From Icerya purchasi (lineage: Eukaryota; Arthropoda; Insecta; Hemiptera; Monophlebidae): a stretch of DNA of 64,000 nucleotides. This document shows positions 12,340 to 24,068 of this stretch, in pieces. The notes below the pieces were generated by a model that worked only from the letters and a program-made list of their open reading frames with translations, did not search any database and was not told the origin of the DNA. The stretch covers positions 103,476,393 through 103,540,392 of the forward strand of contig CM077115.1 in NCBI GenBank assembly GCA_039619475.1. Direction: 5' to 3'. Both the position numbers and the translations under genes were made by a program. Each line of letters starts with the position of its first letter. Position 1 is the stretch's first letter.

Positions 12340-13258
12340 CCGTCTTAGTTCATTTTGGCCGTATACAATTTCCTTTAAAAGTCTGCCTTATTTCTCCTTT
12401 AACTTCACCGATCTCTGCCATCCTCCCAGAGTATTTATTTTGCCTACACTTGCAAAATCTCTCCTCCAACTGTAATTAAACAGGAATTCCATAGTATTGT
12501 CAATTCTCTCTTTCCTTCTCATGTAAACATTTTCACTGCTGGTTCTAAGGTGCCTGATGGTGTTTCTTTTATTCTTCCAAATTATTACTTCACTGAATCC
12601 TTCCGTCTTCCTTCTTTCTGTTCCATATTTATAGCCGAGCAGCTGACGGCTATTTTACGTTCCATTATTTTTATCTCCTCCAATCGTCTTTCTTCCCAGT
12701 TTCTGATCATATCCGACTCCATGAGTGCTCTTCAAGCCATCTCCTCGCCTCTTTCTAATCATTCCTGTGATTTTACTATTCTCCGCGTACGTTCTCTCAT
12801 TCGGACTCTCTCTTCTCTCCAAGGGACTCATATTGACTTGCTGTGTGGGTTCCTGGCCATCCTGTCGTCTCAGGTAATGAGATGGCTGATTCTCTGGCTC
12901 GGGTTCCTGCTTCTTCTTCATTCTTCTTCAAAAAAATTCCATCCTTTAATCTCTTGCCTTTGTGTAAATATTTCTATCTCAGATTTTGATCGAATATGTA
13001 CCCTTCCTCCTTTTCTAATCGTCCCTCTTTTTATCTGTCCGCTTAGCCTAATCTTCCTTTAAATCCTCGGTTCCTTCTGTTTCCTTTACTTCCTCGTTCT
13101 GTTGTTGTCGCCATTGTGCGTTTGCGCTTTAACCATTCCTTGCTGCCTTCCTTCCGCTTTCGCCTCTCGTTGGCCTCTTCCCTATGTTGTCCTCTCCATT
13201 CAAATGATGCGGTTGTTTGTGACGCCGATCACGTATTCTTTGAGTGCTCCATTTTGTA
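12340..13258 (+). mobile_element. LINE-S copy: RNase H to C-terminal Cys/His cluster
   Basis: Plus-strand frames read an RNase H remnant: GSKVPDGVSF near 12545, SFRLPSFCSIFIAE near 12600, FLIISDSMSALQAISSP near 12700, and the C-terminal CDADHVFFECSIL at 13219-13258, ending in TAG. Frameshifts separate the pieces. The 5' end is truncated before RT. The normal 3' tail is absent because another LINE begins at about 13262. Confidence 0.75.
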
Positions 13259-13261
13259 GAC

Positions 13262-15229
13262 TTTGTATGGTGGTCGAAAATCTGTAATAATCAGAATGTT
13301 TTTCCGTTGAGATTTGGAATTGTAGTAGTCCTGGTGACAGAACAGAATGGAAAACATTTCTGCATCCATTGCCGAACAAGCATCATTTAAACGCTTCTCT
13401 CCCTAATACACCACTAATTTCGTTAGCGTACGTTGCTGGCGACAATTTACCTGTACAAGCCTTAGATCCGTCTGTATTTACATTTGTGAAATCTTCATAT
13501 CTGTTAGTCACCTCACTCGACTTCTGTTTGAGATCTTCTGGAGCTGTTTGTGAGTTATTGTACTCTAATAGTGATATATTTATCTCTGCTGGGTACTGTT
13601 CCCATGGTGGGAACAGCGGTAGCTTATTACCTTCCGCCAATCACGGAAGGGGAAAATTATATTTACACAGCATTTTGTTTACTTTTGGGAGTACATCTTT
13701 GGGGAAAGCAGTTTGAAGGGGCAAACAATTTTGTTTTCTACTGATCACATTAATAAATTATGATAACTATGTTTTAGAGGTAATGTCCCCGTTAATAAAC
13801 ATAAATTGGATAAAGGTAAAGTACAGTGTGCTCCTAGGATAATGCGGAGAGCGGAGTTTTATATCGGATCAAGTACCTTTAATACGGATTTTTTTGCTAA
13901 CAAATACAACTGATATGAATAATTCATTTTACTGGGTATTAATGTTTTGTATATGTTTATTAGTAGTTTTGGATGGATATTGAAATTGCAGTTGGATAAA
14001 AATTTCATTATATTTAAGGAATGGTAGCATTTTGACTTTAGGTTAGTTGCATGGTATTTCCATATCAACGAAGAATCTAGCGACACACCCAGAAAGGTTG
14101 CTGATGATTTAAACTGGAGTTGCGATTCTTTTAGGAACAGAGTTATATTTGGTTTTGAGGTTGGCGTTTTCGATGGAAATCGACACATGTCGATTTTTGA
14201 CCGGAAAACACTAATCCGTTGTTCTCAGGCCATTTATTTAGTTTATTAATTGTTTTTTTTTTTTTTTTTTTTTTTTGTAATAAAGATTTAGCTAGAGAAA
14301 GCTTATCGGAGGATAAAGATATATTGAGATCATCAATGTGTAATCTACCTATTACTGCAGTCAGCGATATCATTAATCTTTAATATAAATAGGGTTGCAC
14401 TGAATGCAGAGCCCTGCGGGACTTAATTTTCGATAAAGATGGGCTGTGAGATTGCTGAACCGATTCTTATTTGTATTAATCGTTCGATTAGAAAATTTTA
14501 AATATGTATCGCCCCAGCTTACCGTTCACCCCGACCCCTTTTAATTTCTGAAGCAATAAAAACCTCGGAACACGGTCGAATGCCTTCTCTAAATCGAAGA
14601 ACAATGAGTACAAGTGGGATCGGCGGCGAAAGGCTGTACAATTTGTCTTTGTAAATCGATCAAATAGCTGATAGTTGATTTCGACCTGCGTCCTCCAGCT
14701 TGCATAGGCGATAGGATGGAATTAAATTCTAAAAAATATAGGAGGCTTCTGTTGACCATTTTTTCTAATATTTTGGATAATACATATTATTATTAAGGAA
14801 ATTGGTCCGTAACTCTGCGGCGAACGTGGATCTTTATTAGGTTCTAGGATTGAGACAATCGTAGCAACCTTCCAGTTTTTTTGGTATATCGCCAGTTTCC
14901 CATATTTGATTGAATATATCTAATAATAATTTTTTAGCGGATCGCGACGCGTGTTTAATCATATAGAGGTAGATTTGATCTATGTCAAGTGCATTATTCT
15001 TTATATGAAATTTAAGTTAGAATTCAAGATCATCATATGTGAAAAGGTAGTTGAAAAATTCGTTATCATCAGTTTTAAATTCCACTTTATTTTGCTCTAT
15101 ATGCGCTTTTAGCTCCTGAAACTCTCTCGTATATTTGTACATTGACGGTTCTGTAGAGAAGAAGTACGTCGCAAAATGGTCGATCATTTATTGGTGATCG
15201 GTAATTAATTTTCCATTATCATTTATCGC
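13262..15229 (-). mobile_element. Jockey-like LINE relic: RT plus RNase H
   Basis: Minus strand, read from 15229 down. RT remnants include LLLDIFNQIWETGDIPKK near 14930, a fingers/palm region with many stops, then FLGVSLDSSLIWKYH near 14060 and LINIYKTLIPSKMNYSYQLY near 13930. RNase H lies at 13640-13383 with INISLLEYNNSQTAPED and NVNTDGSKACTG. The order RT then RNase H in one orientation makes this one element. A poly-T run at 14251-14276 interrupts it and may mark a small insertion. Dead through stops and frameshifts. Confidence 0.75.
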
Positions 15230-15500
15230 TTTTTTTTTTTTTCTTTTGGGCGCGCCAGCGGCTTTGACCCAACAACTACAGAAATTATGGAAAGGATTAA
15301 TTAGAGAAGCGATTAGAAATAGAGCTTAGGAAAGATTGGAGTACAGGAATTATTATTATATGTGGAGATGGGAAGGAAAGAACAAAGGAAGAATTCTAAG
15401 GAGTAGATAGACATAGTGCTAAAATTTTGGAGTACAAAACAGAGCGTTCAGAATCAAGGGCGAGGCATTCAAAGAAGATGTGGTTTGCAATATATAGGGA
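15230..15500 (-). mobile_element. LINE-S copy, short 3' end
   Basis: Begins on the plus strand with a T run, then the diagnostic gcgcgccagcggctttgacc motif. About 270 bases match the 3' end of other LINE-S copies (antisense gaagatgtggtttgcaat near 15475 corresponds to the Cys/His cluster). It abuts the Jockey-like relic, so it inserted next to or into it. Confidence 0.7.
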
Positions 15501-16228
15501 AGTGCGTTTTTATTAAACTTTTACAATAAATCTTGAAGTCGGTATTTTTCTTTTGTTTTAAACATTTTATTTTACAATTTTTAGTATTAAATTGAATTTT
15601 TTCTTGCTAAAAATCAACTTTTTTGTCACATTATTCTATGTATATATTTTAAGTTTAACAAGTTCGTCAAGCATGATGTTTCATGCGTTGAGGATTTTGT
15701 ACGTAAGACTATAATTTATGTTTACAATAATACTAAATTCAAAACGAAGAAATCTGATTTTTTGCGGCATAAATAAGGAGAGATACGTCATTTTTCGCCC
15801 TTTTTTGAACTATTCGCTAACATCGAACGTTTCGTTAAAGAAATGAAATACGGTTTCGTTCCCAACAAATAGCTTTCTTTCCAAACGATATACCACACGC
15901 CCGAAAAAAAAAAAAAAAAAATTTTTTTCAGAAATGTCAAGCTTTCGGCGCCCCGAGGGAGACTGATTTTAAAGTTGGAAACCCAAATGTTCCGAACCAA
16001 AGAAATATACGGGAATGCACATATTTTTAACCGCGTTCGAAATTTTTAGCTATAATACTCGCGACGCTAAAGGGCGACACGTAATTTTTCGCGCTTTTTT
16101 GAATTTTTCGGCAACTTCGTGGAGTCGATAATAAAATGTTTTTTTTACAAAAAATAAATATCGATACTTTAAGATTTATTATAAAAATTCAATAAAAATG
16201 CACTAAAAAGTAAAAAATAATTATTCCC
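15501..16228. other. Intergenic DNA with a diverged internal duplication
   Basis: Two loosely similar stretches, around 15785-15850 (tttttcgcccttttttgaac) and 16086-16140 (tttttcgcgcttttttgaat), suggest an old duplication. A junction of A and T runs lies at 15905-15928. No coding recognised. Confidence 0.45.
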
Positions 16229-16382
16229 GATAAAAAATATATTTCAGAGTGATACAACTTAAGATGATATCATCGTAATTCTTGTACAACATTAATACTT
16301 ATTATTTGATAAAAAATGTATTTTAGAGTGATTTACCTTAAGTGGGGATATTATCGTAATTCTTATACAACATTAATACTTA
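16229..16382. repeat. 79-bp tandem duplication
   Basis: Two imperfect direct copies, 16229-16307 and 16308-16382. Both begin gataaaaaat and share gtaattctt and acaacattaatactta. The second copy also forms the left arm of the hairpin described next. Confidence 0.85.
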
Positions 16383-16513
16383 TAAGAGTCGGCATTAAAT
16401 TCATATTACAATATCTTGGAACAATTTAATGAACATTTAATGCAGTTTTCAATTATTATTTTAATATGAATTTGGTGCCTACTCTAATGTTGTATAAAAA
16501 TTAGGATAATATC
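16347..16513. repeat. Imperfect inverted repeat, arms of 52-62 bp
   Basis: Left arm 16347-16408 (gatattatcgtaattctt to aaattcatatta) is inverted at 16462-16513 (taatatgaatttggtgcc to gataatatc) with about ten bases missing. The spacer is 53 bases. The RNA would fold as a hairpin. Likely part of a foldback element whose end was tandemly duplicated. Confidence 0.85.
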
Positions 16514-16689
16514 ACCTTTTCTTTTTTTTTTTTTTTTTTTATAAATTATCTCCTTTTTAAATTTAAAATAATTCTTAAAATTACAAAACAATAATAAAAA
16601 AAAAAATCGATTACAAAGTATGAATTCTTGTAGATGGAGACCGTTTGACCAATGGTTTATCCGTATCTCCTCTACATTATGAAATATCT

Positions 16690-17133
16690 AAAGAGAAAAA
16701 CCTATCGAGTTAGATAATAATATCATATTCTATGCTAGTTATATATTTTATGGTCTTCATAGTATTATTTTTATTCTTGAACCAGTTGTAGTTTCCTCCG
16801 ATGTTGTGTTCAGCTCTTATGTGCTCGAATTTGGAACAGTATAGAAAAGTATGTTTCGATATTGCATTCTCTGCATTTATCATCATTTGTTATGCCCATT
16901 TTTTTACGATACTCAGCGAAATAACCATGTCCCGACAAAAATTGGGTTAGAACGAAATCTGGACTGATTTATTTGTTCTTCAATCTGTCCTAGATTCTGG
17001 TTAATAATCCATACGTTCGTTTTCCTGTTAATTCTTGCTCATACGTGTGTTTTGCCATTCCTCCAGGTATTTCGACTTTACTTCTTTTATTTTCTGTATT
17101 ACCACTGTCCCATCACTATGGTTGTTTTTGGTT
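16690..17133 (-). mobile_element. R1-like LINE, 3' portion (split by LINE-S insertion)
   Basis: Minus strand. Encodes the C-terminal region of an R1-type polyprotein: VKSKYLEEWQNTR near 17070, FVLTQFLSGHGYFAEYRKKM near 16950, and CRECN with a following His/Cys remnant near 16880. One premature stop and a frameshift are visible. It continues the fragment at 19082-19510, from which it is separated by the nested LINE-S. Confidence 0.75.
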
Positions 17134-17142
17134 AATCTCGTT

Positions 17143-19072
17143 TTTTTTTTTTTTTTTATGGGTACGCCAACGAAGAGCAACAGCCCAATCAGCCAAGGAA
17201 TCTAAGTAATAGTTCAAAAGGAGAATAACATATTAGATTTCAATCTGGTGCGAGATTGAATGAATAAAAGAAGCTAGAATAGGAACAACTGACAAGGAAG
17301 GAAATGAGAGAACATAAGAGTCGTTGTATGGAGTAGGAAGACGAAGATCCAAAAGCCGAGAATAAAAGAGAGAACGTTCTGAAGAGAGTGAGGAACATTC
17401 GAAGAAGACGTGATTGATATCACACAGACGAAAAAGGAGTCCTCTGGGTGAAGAGGGCACCGCGGAGAAGAGACGAGGGAAAAACGATAAAGTGACGAAG
17501 GAGGTATGACTGAAACGAAGACGACATATAGCGGTGATCAGGGGACGACAAAGGGAAGGAAACACGTCGAACCATCTGGTCAAAGAAGGTAAGGGCTGAA
17601 CGGAAAGATAAAAGGAATTCGGATTTGAGAAAAGAGAAAAATAAATATCCTTCCATAATGTAATATGGAACTGTTTGGAAATATGATTAATATTGTGAGC
17701 GGAAAATTTATGAAGAGGATCTCCATTGGATGCTCCTGAGCGAGCCAAGGAATCAGCCACCTCATTACCCTCAATTCCAGCATGGCTAGGAATCCACAAT
17801 AAATCAATTTGGATCGAACGGAACAGGAATAATTCGTGAATTAGATTGCGAATAAGGAGAATGAAAGGTTCAAAAGAGGGCAACGGTAATTGGAAAACAA
17901 ATCGCCTGCAAGACACCTTCAGAGTCAGCTATTAAAAGAAATTTATCCGAAAGGATAGAAAAGGAAGAGATAAAAAGAATTGCATGAAGCAAGGCAGCAG
18001 ATTCAGCAGTAAATATAGAGCAGCAGGAAGGAAGTTTAAAGGATTCGGAGTAGTTGTGAGAAGGAAAAACAAAGGCGGCACCAACCCCATCAGCACTCTT
18101 AGAACCATCAGTAAAAATAACGGAATGATTGGGATATAAAGAGCTTAAAACCATGTGAAATTCAGATCTAACTATAGAGTGAGGAAGGAATTTGGCGGAA
18201 CTTGACAAATGAAATACGTGAGGAGGATGTAAGAGACTGAAATAATTACGAGAAAAGTACGGAGATTTATCATAGGAGAAAATATAAGGAGAAAAATTGG
18301 CAAGACGAACAGAAATGAAAGATAAAATTGGAATTCTGTTGGGAGTAAAACGCCAGTTGTGAAAAATAGAGCAATAGGCAGCTATGATTCTAGAGGAAAA
18401 GGAGGGAAGGCGTCTGATTAGGAAACGATAGCCTAGATAGGATCTGCCGATGAACAAAGGGAGTGATTTGGATTCAAAGAGGATGGCAGGAATTGGAGTA
18501 GATTTACGTGCACCCAGACAAAGACGAAGACAGGAATTTAGAATGCGGTCAAGCTTTAACAGAAGAGATTTAGAAGCGTTGCCGTATATATCGGAACAGT
18601 AGTCCAACTTAGAAAGAATAAGAGACTTATACAATAAGGAAAGAATGTAAGGATCACCACCCCACCTGTACGATGAGAGTGATTTTAAAAGATTAATCCT
18701 TTTAAGACAAGAAGTATACAGGCGACTAATATGTTCGTGAAAGGAAAGACGGCCGTTAAGAAGCACACCCAAATAACAGAAACTCTCCACCAGAGGGACA
18801 GGATAATGACTTAAGGTTAGATTGATTGAGGAAGGATTATATGAACGGAAAGTAAAAACCATGGCCGCGGATTTATGAGGAGAGACAAAAAGATGAATAT
18901 TGGAAAGAGCATTTTCTATAGTGGCTAATGACCTATTTAGTTCTAAGACAGCATCTGTTAAGTTGCGAGAAGAAGAGTAAATAAGGATATCATCAGCGTA
19001 GAATAGAGACGATGAATTTAATGGAAGAGAAGCAATATGAGAAGTATAGATGTTGAAGAGAGTAGGACTAAG
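17143..19072 (-). mobile_element. LINE-S copy with RT and RNase H, nested in an R1-like LINE
   Basis: The longest LINE-S copy here, about 1.93 kb, 5'-truncated within RT. It is flanked by 9-bp direct repeats aatctcgtt (17134-17142 and 19073-19081), a target-site duplication, with a poly(A) tail seen as T at 17141-17157. It sits inside an R1-like LINE whose two halves resume on either side. It is therefore younger than its host element and was mobilised by target-primed reverse transcription. Confidence 0.88.
17233..19072 (-). pseudogene. LINE-S polyprotein: reverse transcriptase (partial), RNase H, C-terminal Cys/His
   Basis: Two overlapping minus-strand frames, 19072-17870 and 17916-17233, are one gene broken by a frameshift near 17890. 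RT palm motif FYADDILIYSS lies near 19005, with the thumb (YLGVLLNGRLSFHEHI) near 18760. RNase H shows its four acidic positions in order: FTDGSKS, FTAESAA, LIADSEG, and WIPSHAGIEGNEVADSLARS (17800-17735). The C-terminus has CDINHVFFEC near 17430. The endonuclease, ORF1 and first RT blocks are missing. The frame entering from the host LINE (19300-19082) belongs to a different element. Confidence 0.85.
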
Positions 19073-19081
19073 AATCTCGTT

Positions 19082-19510
19082 AATAATTTCCAACTGTAAA
19101 TCCACTGGCATAATTCCTGATATGACATACGAAGATGTATAGGAAACCGTTCTATATGCAGATGTTATATTTAAGATGATTTTCCTTTGTTCCATTTTAA
19201 TTTTCTTTTTGTTTTTTACCGAAATGTTAAGAAAATAAATCAAGGAACCATATTCAGTTATAGATCCGAACAACGCTGAGTAAAGAATTTTCCTATCCAC
19301 AAATTTTAAACTAAAGCTTCCGTTATACAGACCTACTAGTTTTGTGTAATATTTTTTTCACTTTATCCATGATGTAGCCAATATGTTTGCTGAAATTGAG
19401 ATTTTCATCTATGTATATACCCAAAAAATATTTAATTTCCTTGCTAAATTTACATGGTAATTTGGCAAATTGATGGTATTTTAAGTTAGTTGTTATACTA
19501 ATAAAAAATA
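19082..19510 (-). mobile_element. R1-like LINE, RT C-terminal portion
   Basis: Minus strand. Reads KYFLGIYIDENLNFSKHIGY near 19420, a frameshift, then ALFGSITEYGS near 19275, QRKIILNITSAYRTVS near 19185 and ISGIMPVDLQLEI near 19110. This is the typical R1-clade end of RT (QR..L..I..AYRTVS...L...G..P.DL). It continues at 17133 after the nested LINE-S. The 5' end is lost before about 19510. Confidence 0.8.
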
Positions 19511-20673
19511 TGAAGAAAAAAAAAAATTATCCAAAGAGGTGACATCTGTTCACGTTTCTTGACAAATATTCAGTTTGTATTCACCGATTTTCATCCGCAC
19601 TCACATGGTACCTAAGTTGAACGGTACTCTTTCTAATGGATAAAAAATCGGTAAAATCGGTCCATATAAATATGAGTTACGCGCGAAGAAACATAAAAGA
19701 AAATTTGAATGTTCTATTCTGCGTTCTCATTTGTTATAATATGGGCTACTTCTTCTTAGGTCTTTTTTATTCTTCCTTCTTCTTCTCTGTACATCATCTG
19801 TGCTATTGATTTCTTTATATTTTTAACATCTGACCGAATATTTAACGAGAACTCCGGGCAGAGTCCGCTGATTAAAAAACCATAAAGTCGTACCCGTTAA
19901 TTTGTTACATTCAACTAACAGATATAGTCCGTTATTTCACCTTCTTTATCCTGATTATTTATTTATTTCAGTTTCTTTCATATTTTCTACAACTTCTTGT
20001 TCCTATTACGCAATAATTTTAAATAGCCGTTAAAAATCCCTCTGTTTCTTAAAAAAAATCATCATGTATTAACCATTTTTAATGATGTGGCTTATCCGTG
20101 CACATAATTTCACGCTACGTCTCTTATCTCTTGCGTTAATTTTTTTGTACGAGAGTTTTGATTTCCAGCTTTCTTTTAACGTTGCCTATTTGTCAAAATC
20201 GAATCGCATTGCTGCTTCATACGGTGGTGATTTTCAGTTCTTTTTTTAATAATATATTTTCTCACATTTTTATGTTTTATTACTTTAAGCTAAAGATATA
20301 AAAACTTTTTCGAGATCTAACAGAGCTGAGGTCAATTTTACTATCAGGTACGACAAATTTACATAATTCTAATTGGTAACGAGCAAAACTTATAATTTCT
20401 AATATTACAGAAATTACGACTACGTTTTTAAAAGTAATTTCAGTGCATTAATGCTGATGACGTAAAACACACTTTTAGTATGTAAATGATGGTTATAGGC
20501 TGCTTTAATCGTGCGTTACGGAAATAAAAACTACTTACTCCCGGCCTAAAAAATTGTCTTGCATTTAAAGAAAAGAAAGAAAGATAACAGAAAAACATTA
20601 ACTAAACAAAGAAAAAAAATGTTAATATAAACGCTTATTGCTGATAATATAGGCACTTTTGATTTAATACTCA
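19511..20673. other. Intergenic DNA, nothing recognised
   Basis: AT-rich; no frames with family signatures. Confidence 0.4.
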
Positions 20674-20755
20674 ATTCAGCTTAGCGTCTATTAAATCTTT
20701 ATTTCAATATTATAATTCAGCTTAGCGTCTATTAAATCTTTATTTCAATATTATA
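20674..20755. repeat. Perfect 41-bp tandem duplication
   Basis: The unit beginning attcagcttagcgtctat and ending atattata occurs twice with no spacer and no mismatch (20674-20714, 20715-20755), indicating a recent duplication or an assembly artefact. Confidence 0.92.
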
Positions 20756-21339
20756 TTAAAGATTTTCACACATTGTAATGTATTATTTAAACGATAAAAT
20801 TGCTAAAATTAATTTCATATTGCCACATGGTAATGCAGAAAAATAAGGTTTAGTGCATTTTGAGCCGAGCCACACTGATTGAGTAGATTTATAAATCAGT
20901 TTATGTTGCAGACAACCTAGGCGAGTCGCTAGGAGACGATTTTCCGAAGAGAACACGGGAAACTTTGTGAAATCAAATTTTGGGGAACATAATCAGTTCC
21001 TGTACATTTCAGTTTCCATTTAGCGTTATGGATGTTCGTAATAAATTATTGCTGCATGAGCGAATAATCGTTATTTACTTATCTCTTTTTATGTTAGTTT
21101 TCGATTTACTCTTTTTCTTAATTTATCTTTTAACAGCCGTGTACTATTTTCATTTTCATTTAAAGTTCATTATGTTTCTTTTTTTTTTGTTATTATTTAT
21201 AATTAAATTAAAACACTGCAACTTCACCTATGCTCTGAAATCAAACTGTAGTTAATTTGAAGATATCTTAAAAATTGAACACCGAATTATTTTTTATAAC
21301 GGCATGATTTATAGATAAAATAAAAAATCCGGTTTCTAA
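20756..21339. other. Intergenic DNA, nothing recognised
   Basis: A 91-codon frame at 20980-21255 is hydrophobic and T-rich with no family features. Treated as chance. Confidence 0.4.
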
Positions 21340-23864
21340 ATTTTTCCATCGGGAGGGGCGGTACTTCTAGGGGGCGGCAAAATTTCACAATACATAATAA
21401 TAATATCTTGTAAAAATTTGAATCATTTCATTTCATATTTTTGTCGCACCGGCAATTCGGACTAATTAAAATGAGCATAGGGAACGAGTTTTTATTTATT
21501 CTGTGACGAAACCGGGGAATCCTTCTTTTTTTTTTAAATTTAAATGAATGATCTTGCTTGTTGCAGTGACTGGCAACACCGTCTGTACTGACTTGCAGTG
21601 ATGATTTTATTTTGTGTTCGGATTGTTTACGACTAATATTCAGCGAGAATGACTTCGTTCATATAAAGAATAGTGTTCAATATTGCCTAATAACACTTGC
21701 AAATTAGGCTACAGTACGGGTAAGTCCTTTCAAGGAAGTCCGTGAGTGATGCTTTAACAAATCAAAGAAAGTTTTATTTATTGCTCGATCGTCAGTCGTC
21801 CAATTTACATTGACTTAATCGTATATTACGCCTTCCAACCTGTGATTTCGGTGCTCATAAGTGGGAGCGTATCAATAAGGGAATAAGTGGGGTATTTCCC
21901 TCTCCAAAAAAGGGGGGGAAAATCTGTCGGCATTTTCGGAAAATTCTAATTCGAAGTCGGCAAAAAACAAATTTGCCGGTCTTATATGATAACAAGTGTG
22001 AAAATGTTTTTCATAATTTGGTGCATAATAAAAATAAAATTATGAATTAGTAATTTGAAATGGAAATTAATTTTAGTTTACTTATGCTGAAAACTTTGAG
22101 AAATTCAAGTTGATTCAGTTCGACGGCAATATCGGCAAATAAAAATTTGTTTTGTAAAACCGATAATTAGAGAAATATAGAATTCATATGCGCCGATTTG
22201 AAAAAAAAAAAGCAATTAATTTATCTGCGTCGGCTACATACAACAGTATAGAATAGTCAGCAGAAAGGTGATGCTTGGCAGCTCTAAAATTTCAATTACA
22301 CATATGTCATCAGAAATTCAAAACGAACTTATTGCAATTTTGGGAAATAAAGTTCGCCAACGTATCATCAGACAAGTAAAAGAGGCCACGTATTATTCGA
22401 TTATATTCGACAGTACTCCGCAGATGCTTCTCATAAAGATTAAACAAGCCAGGTGATACGTAGTGATTGAAAATCAGGAAGTACAAGTAGTGGAATCTTT
22501 TATAGATTTCATTGAAACAAAAGATAAAACTGCTGAAGGAATTTCAAAAATGATTTTGAGCATGCTTGAAGCTGATCATCTTGATATAAACAACTGTAGA
22601 GGACAAGCATATGACAATGCCGCTGTATGGCTGGAAGACATTCAGGAGTTCAGCAAAGAATTAAAGAAATAAAACACAAAGTTGAATTCGTACCTTGCTC
22701 AAATCATTCGTTATACCCGGGTTGTTTACACGCTGCTTCAGTTGAGGCGATTTTAGTAACTTTTTTCGGCACATTAGAAAACGTTGTGCTATTCATTTTT
22801 TTCCCATGTCCACACATCCTAAAAATACGCGTGAAGAACTTGTCATTTCCATGGAACCTCAGAGACGCATAACAAGAAGGCAAATTTTTGATGACGGAAT
22901 CATAGATGCCAACTTGTCTTATGAAAATGTGTCGAGACGGAAGCTTATTTCTTCGTTAGAATAATTGTAGAAATTCGTGAGTGGTTTCAGCAGTTACAAA
23001 ATTTGACGGATAAATTTGTGCATTTAACGCCGGCTATATTATTAGATTCGGGTGACATTAAATGTAATCTAGACCATGCATCTGCCGAAATTGACATGCA
23101 AGTCTTCAAGCTCGAACGACTTAGACTGCAGACTTTCATTGCTGCCATAGGCACGAAAATAAAATAATTAATGCCGATCGCTCGGATTATTAAAATTTAT
23201 TGTGAAATCCAAGCTGGAAGATACGCTGCCCAATATTATAATAATGCTCCGAATATTCCTCATAATTGCCATAAGCAATATCAGTTGTGAGAGAAGTTTT
23301 TCAAAATTGGAATTGTTCAAAAATTATTTAACATCAACAATGAGTACTTTAAGGCTAACCAAACCGGTTATCTTGTGTATTGAGCAAGTGCTATGTCATA
23401 ATTGATAGTGCAATAAAAGACTTTTCTCTTAAGAAAAAGTAGACGAATAGAGTTTTAGTTGAAGACAGAAGTTTTATTTTTAATTATATCAATTATATTA
23501 TTTTTTAATAAAAATATAAATACTAGCAGTATCGTTCTAGTTCTAATTTTAATTATTTTTATGTTTTATATGCAATCCGCTAATAACATAATCTTGTCGA
23601 TCGTTAACACATAATCATAAGTGTTCTCTGTACCTGTTATATCAATGTAAGTGGCATACGTGTAAGAATTTTTGTAATAAATGTGATTATTATATTGTAA
23701 AACACATATATACATGACACTTTTTTATCTGTAACCGGTATAGCACCCAGTAATGATGATTGTTCTTGCAGAAAACTTAGAGTCTTTCGAATTTAAATAC
23801 CTAAATAAGGGGGCGGCGAAGTTTGCCTGCGCCCCGGGCGGCGGAAACCCACGCTACGCCACTG
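21340..23864 (+). mobile_element. hAT-superfamily element (ZMYM1-like), degenerate
   Basis: The right end is clear: a G+C-rich stretch 23810-23864 ending cacgctacgccactg, the inverted form of the CAGTGGCGTAGC start typical of this hAT group. Inside are transposase remnants (22268-23405). A G+C-rich block at 21350-21383 (gggaggggcgg, gggggcggcaaaatttc) probably marks the left terminal region but has lost the outer CAGTGG end, so the left limit and an 8-bp target duplication cannot be fixed. Confidence 0.68.
22268..23405 (+). pseudogene. hAT transposase relic (DUF4371 and C-terminal dimerisation domain)
   Basis: Frame fragments read IQNELIAILGNKVRQRII and YYSIIFDSTP near 22310-22415, then ISKMILSMLEADHLDIN and CRGQAYDNAA near 22540-22625, FVPCSNHSLYP near 22690, and the hAT dimerisation motif NISCERSFSKLELFKNYL at 23278-23331. 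These are hallmarks of ZMYM1-like hAT proteins. The N-terminal TTF-type zinc finger is not visible. Stops and frameshifts at about 22456, 22672 and 22872, plus missing sequence, show it is inactive. Confidence 0.82.
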
Positions 23865-24068
23865 TTTAAACTCGCTTAAAAGCCGAAAATATTAGAATTA
23901 GTTTTTATTTAACAGATTTTTTATTATTATACATATACATATATATATATATATATTTTGCAACTGGAACTGTTTTTGTTATACTTGTATTTTTTCACGT
24001 AACATCTTATTGAATTTTGTAAATTATACATATCGTTAAAAAAAATACATTTTATTTTTTTTTATATA

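Noticed and set aside
19082..19300. Apparent N-terminus of a 476-residue LINE protein
   Set aside because: It belongs to the R1-like host element; the frame only runs by chance into the nested LINE-S across its insertion point.
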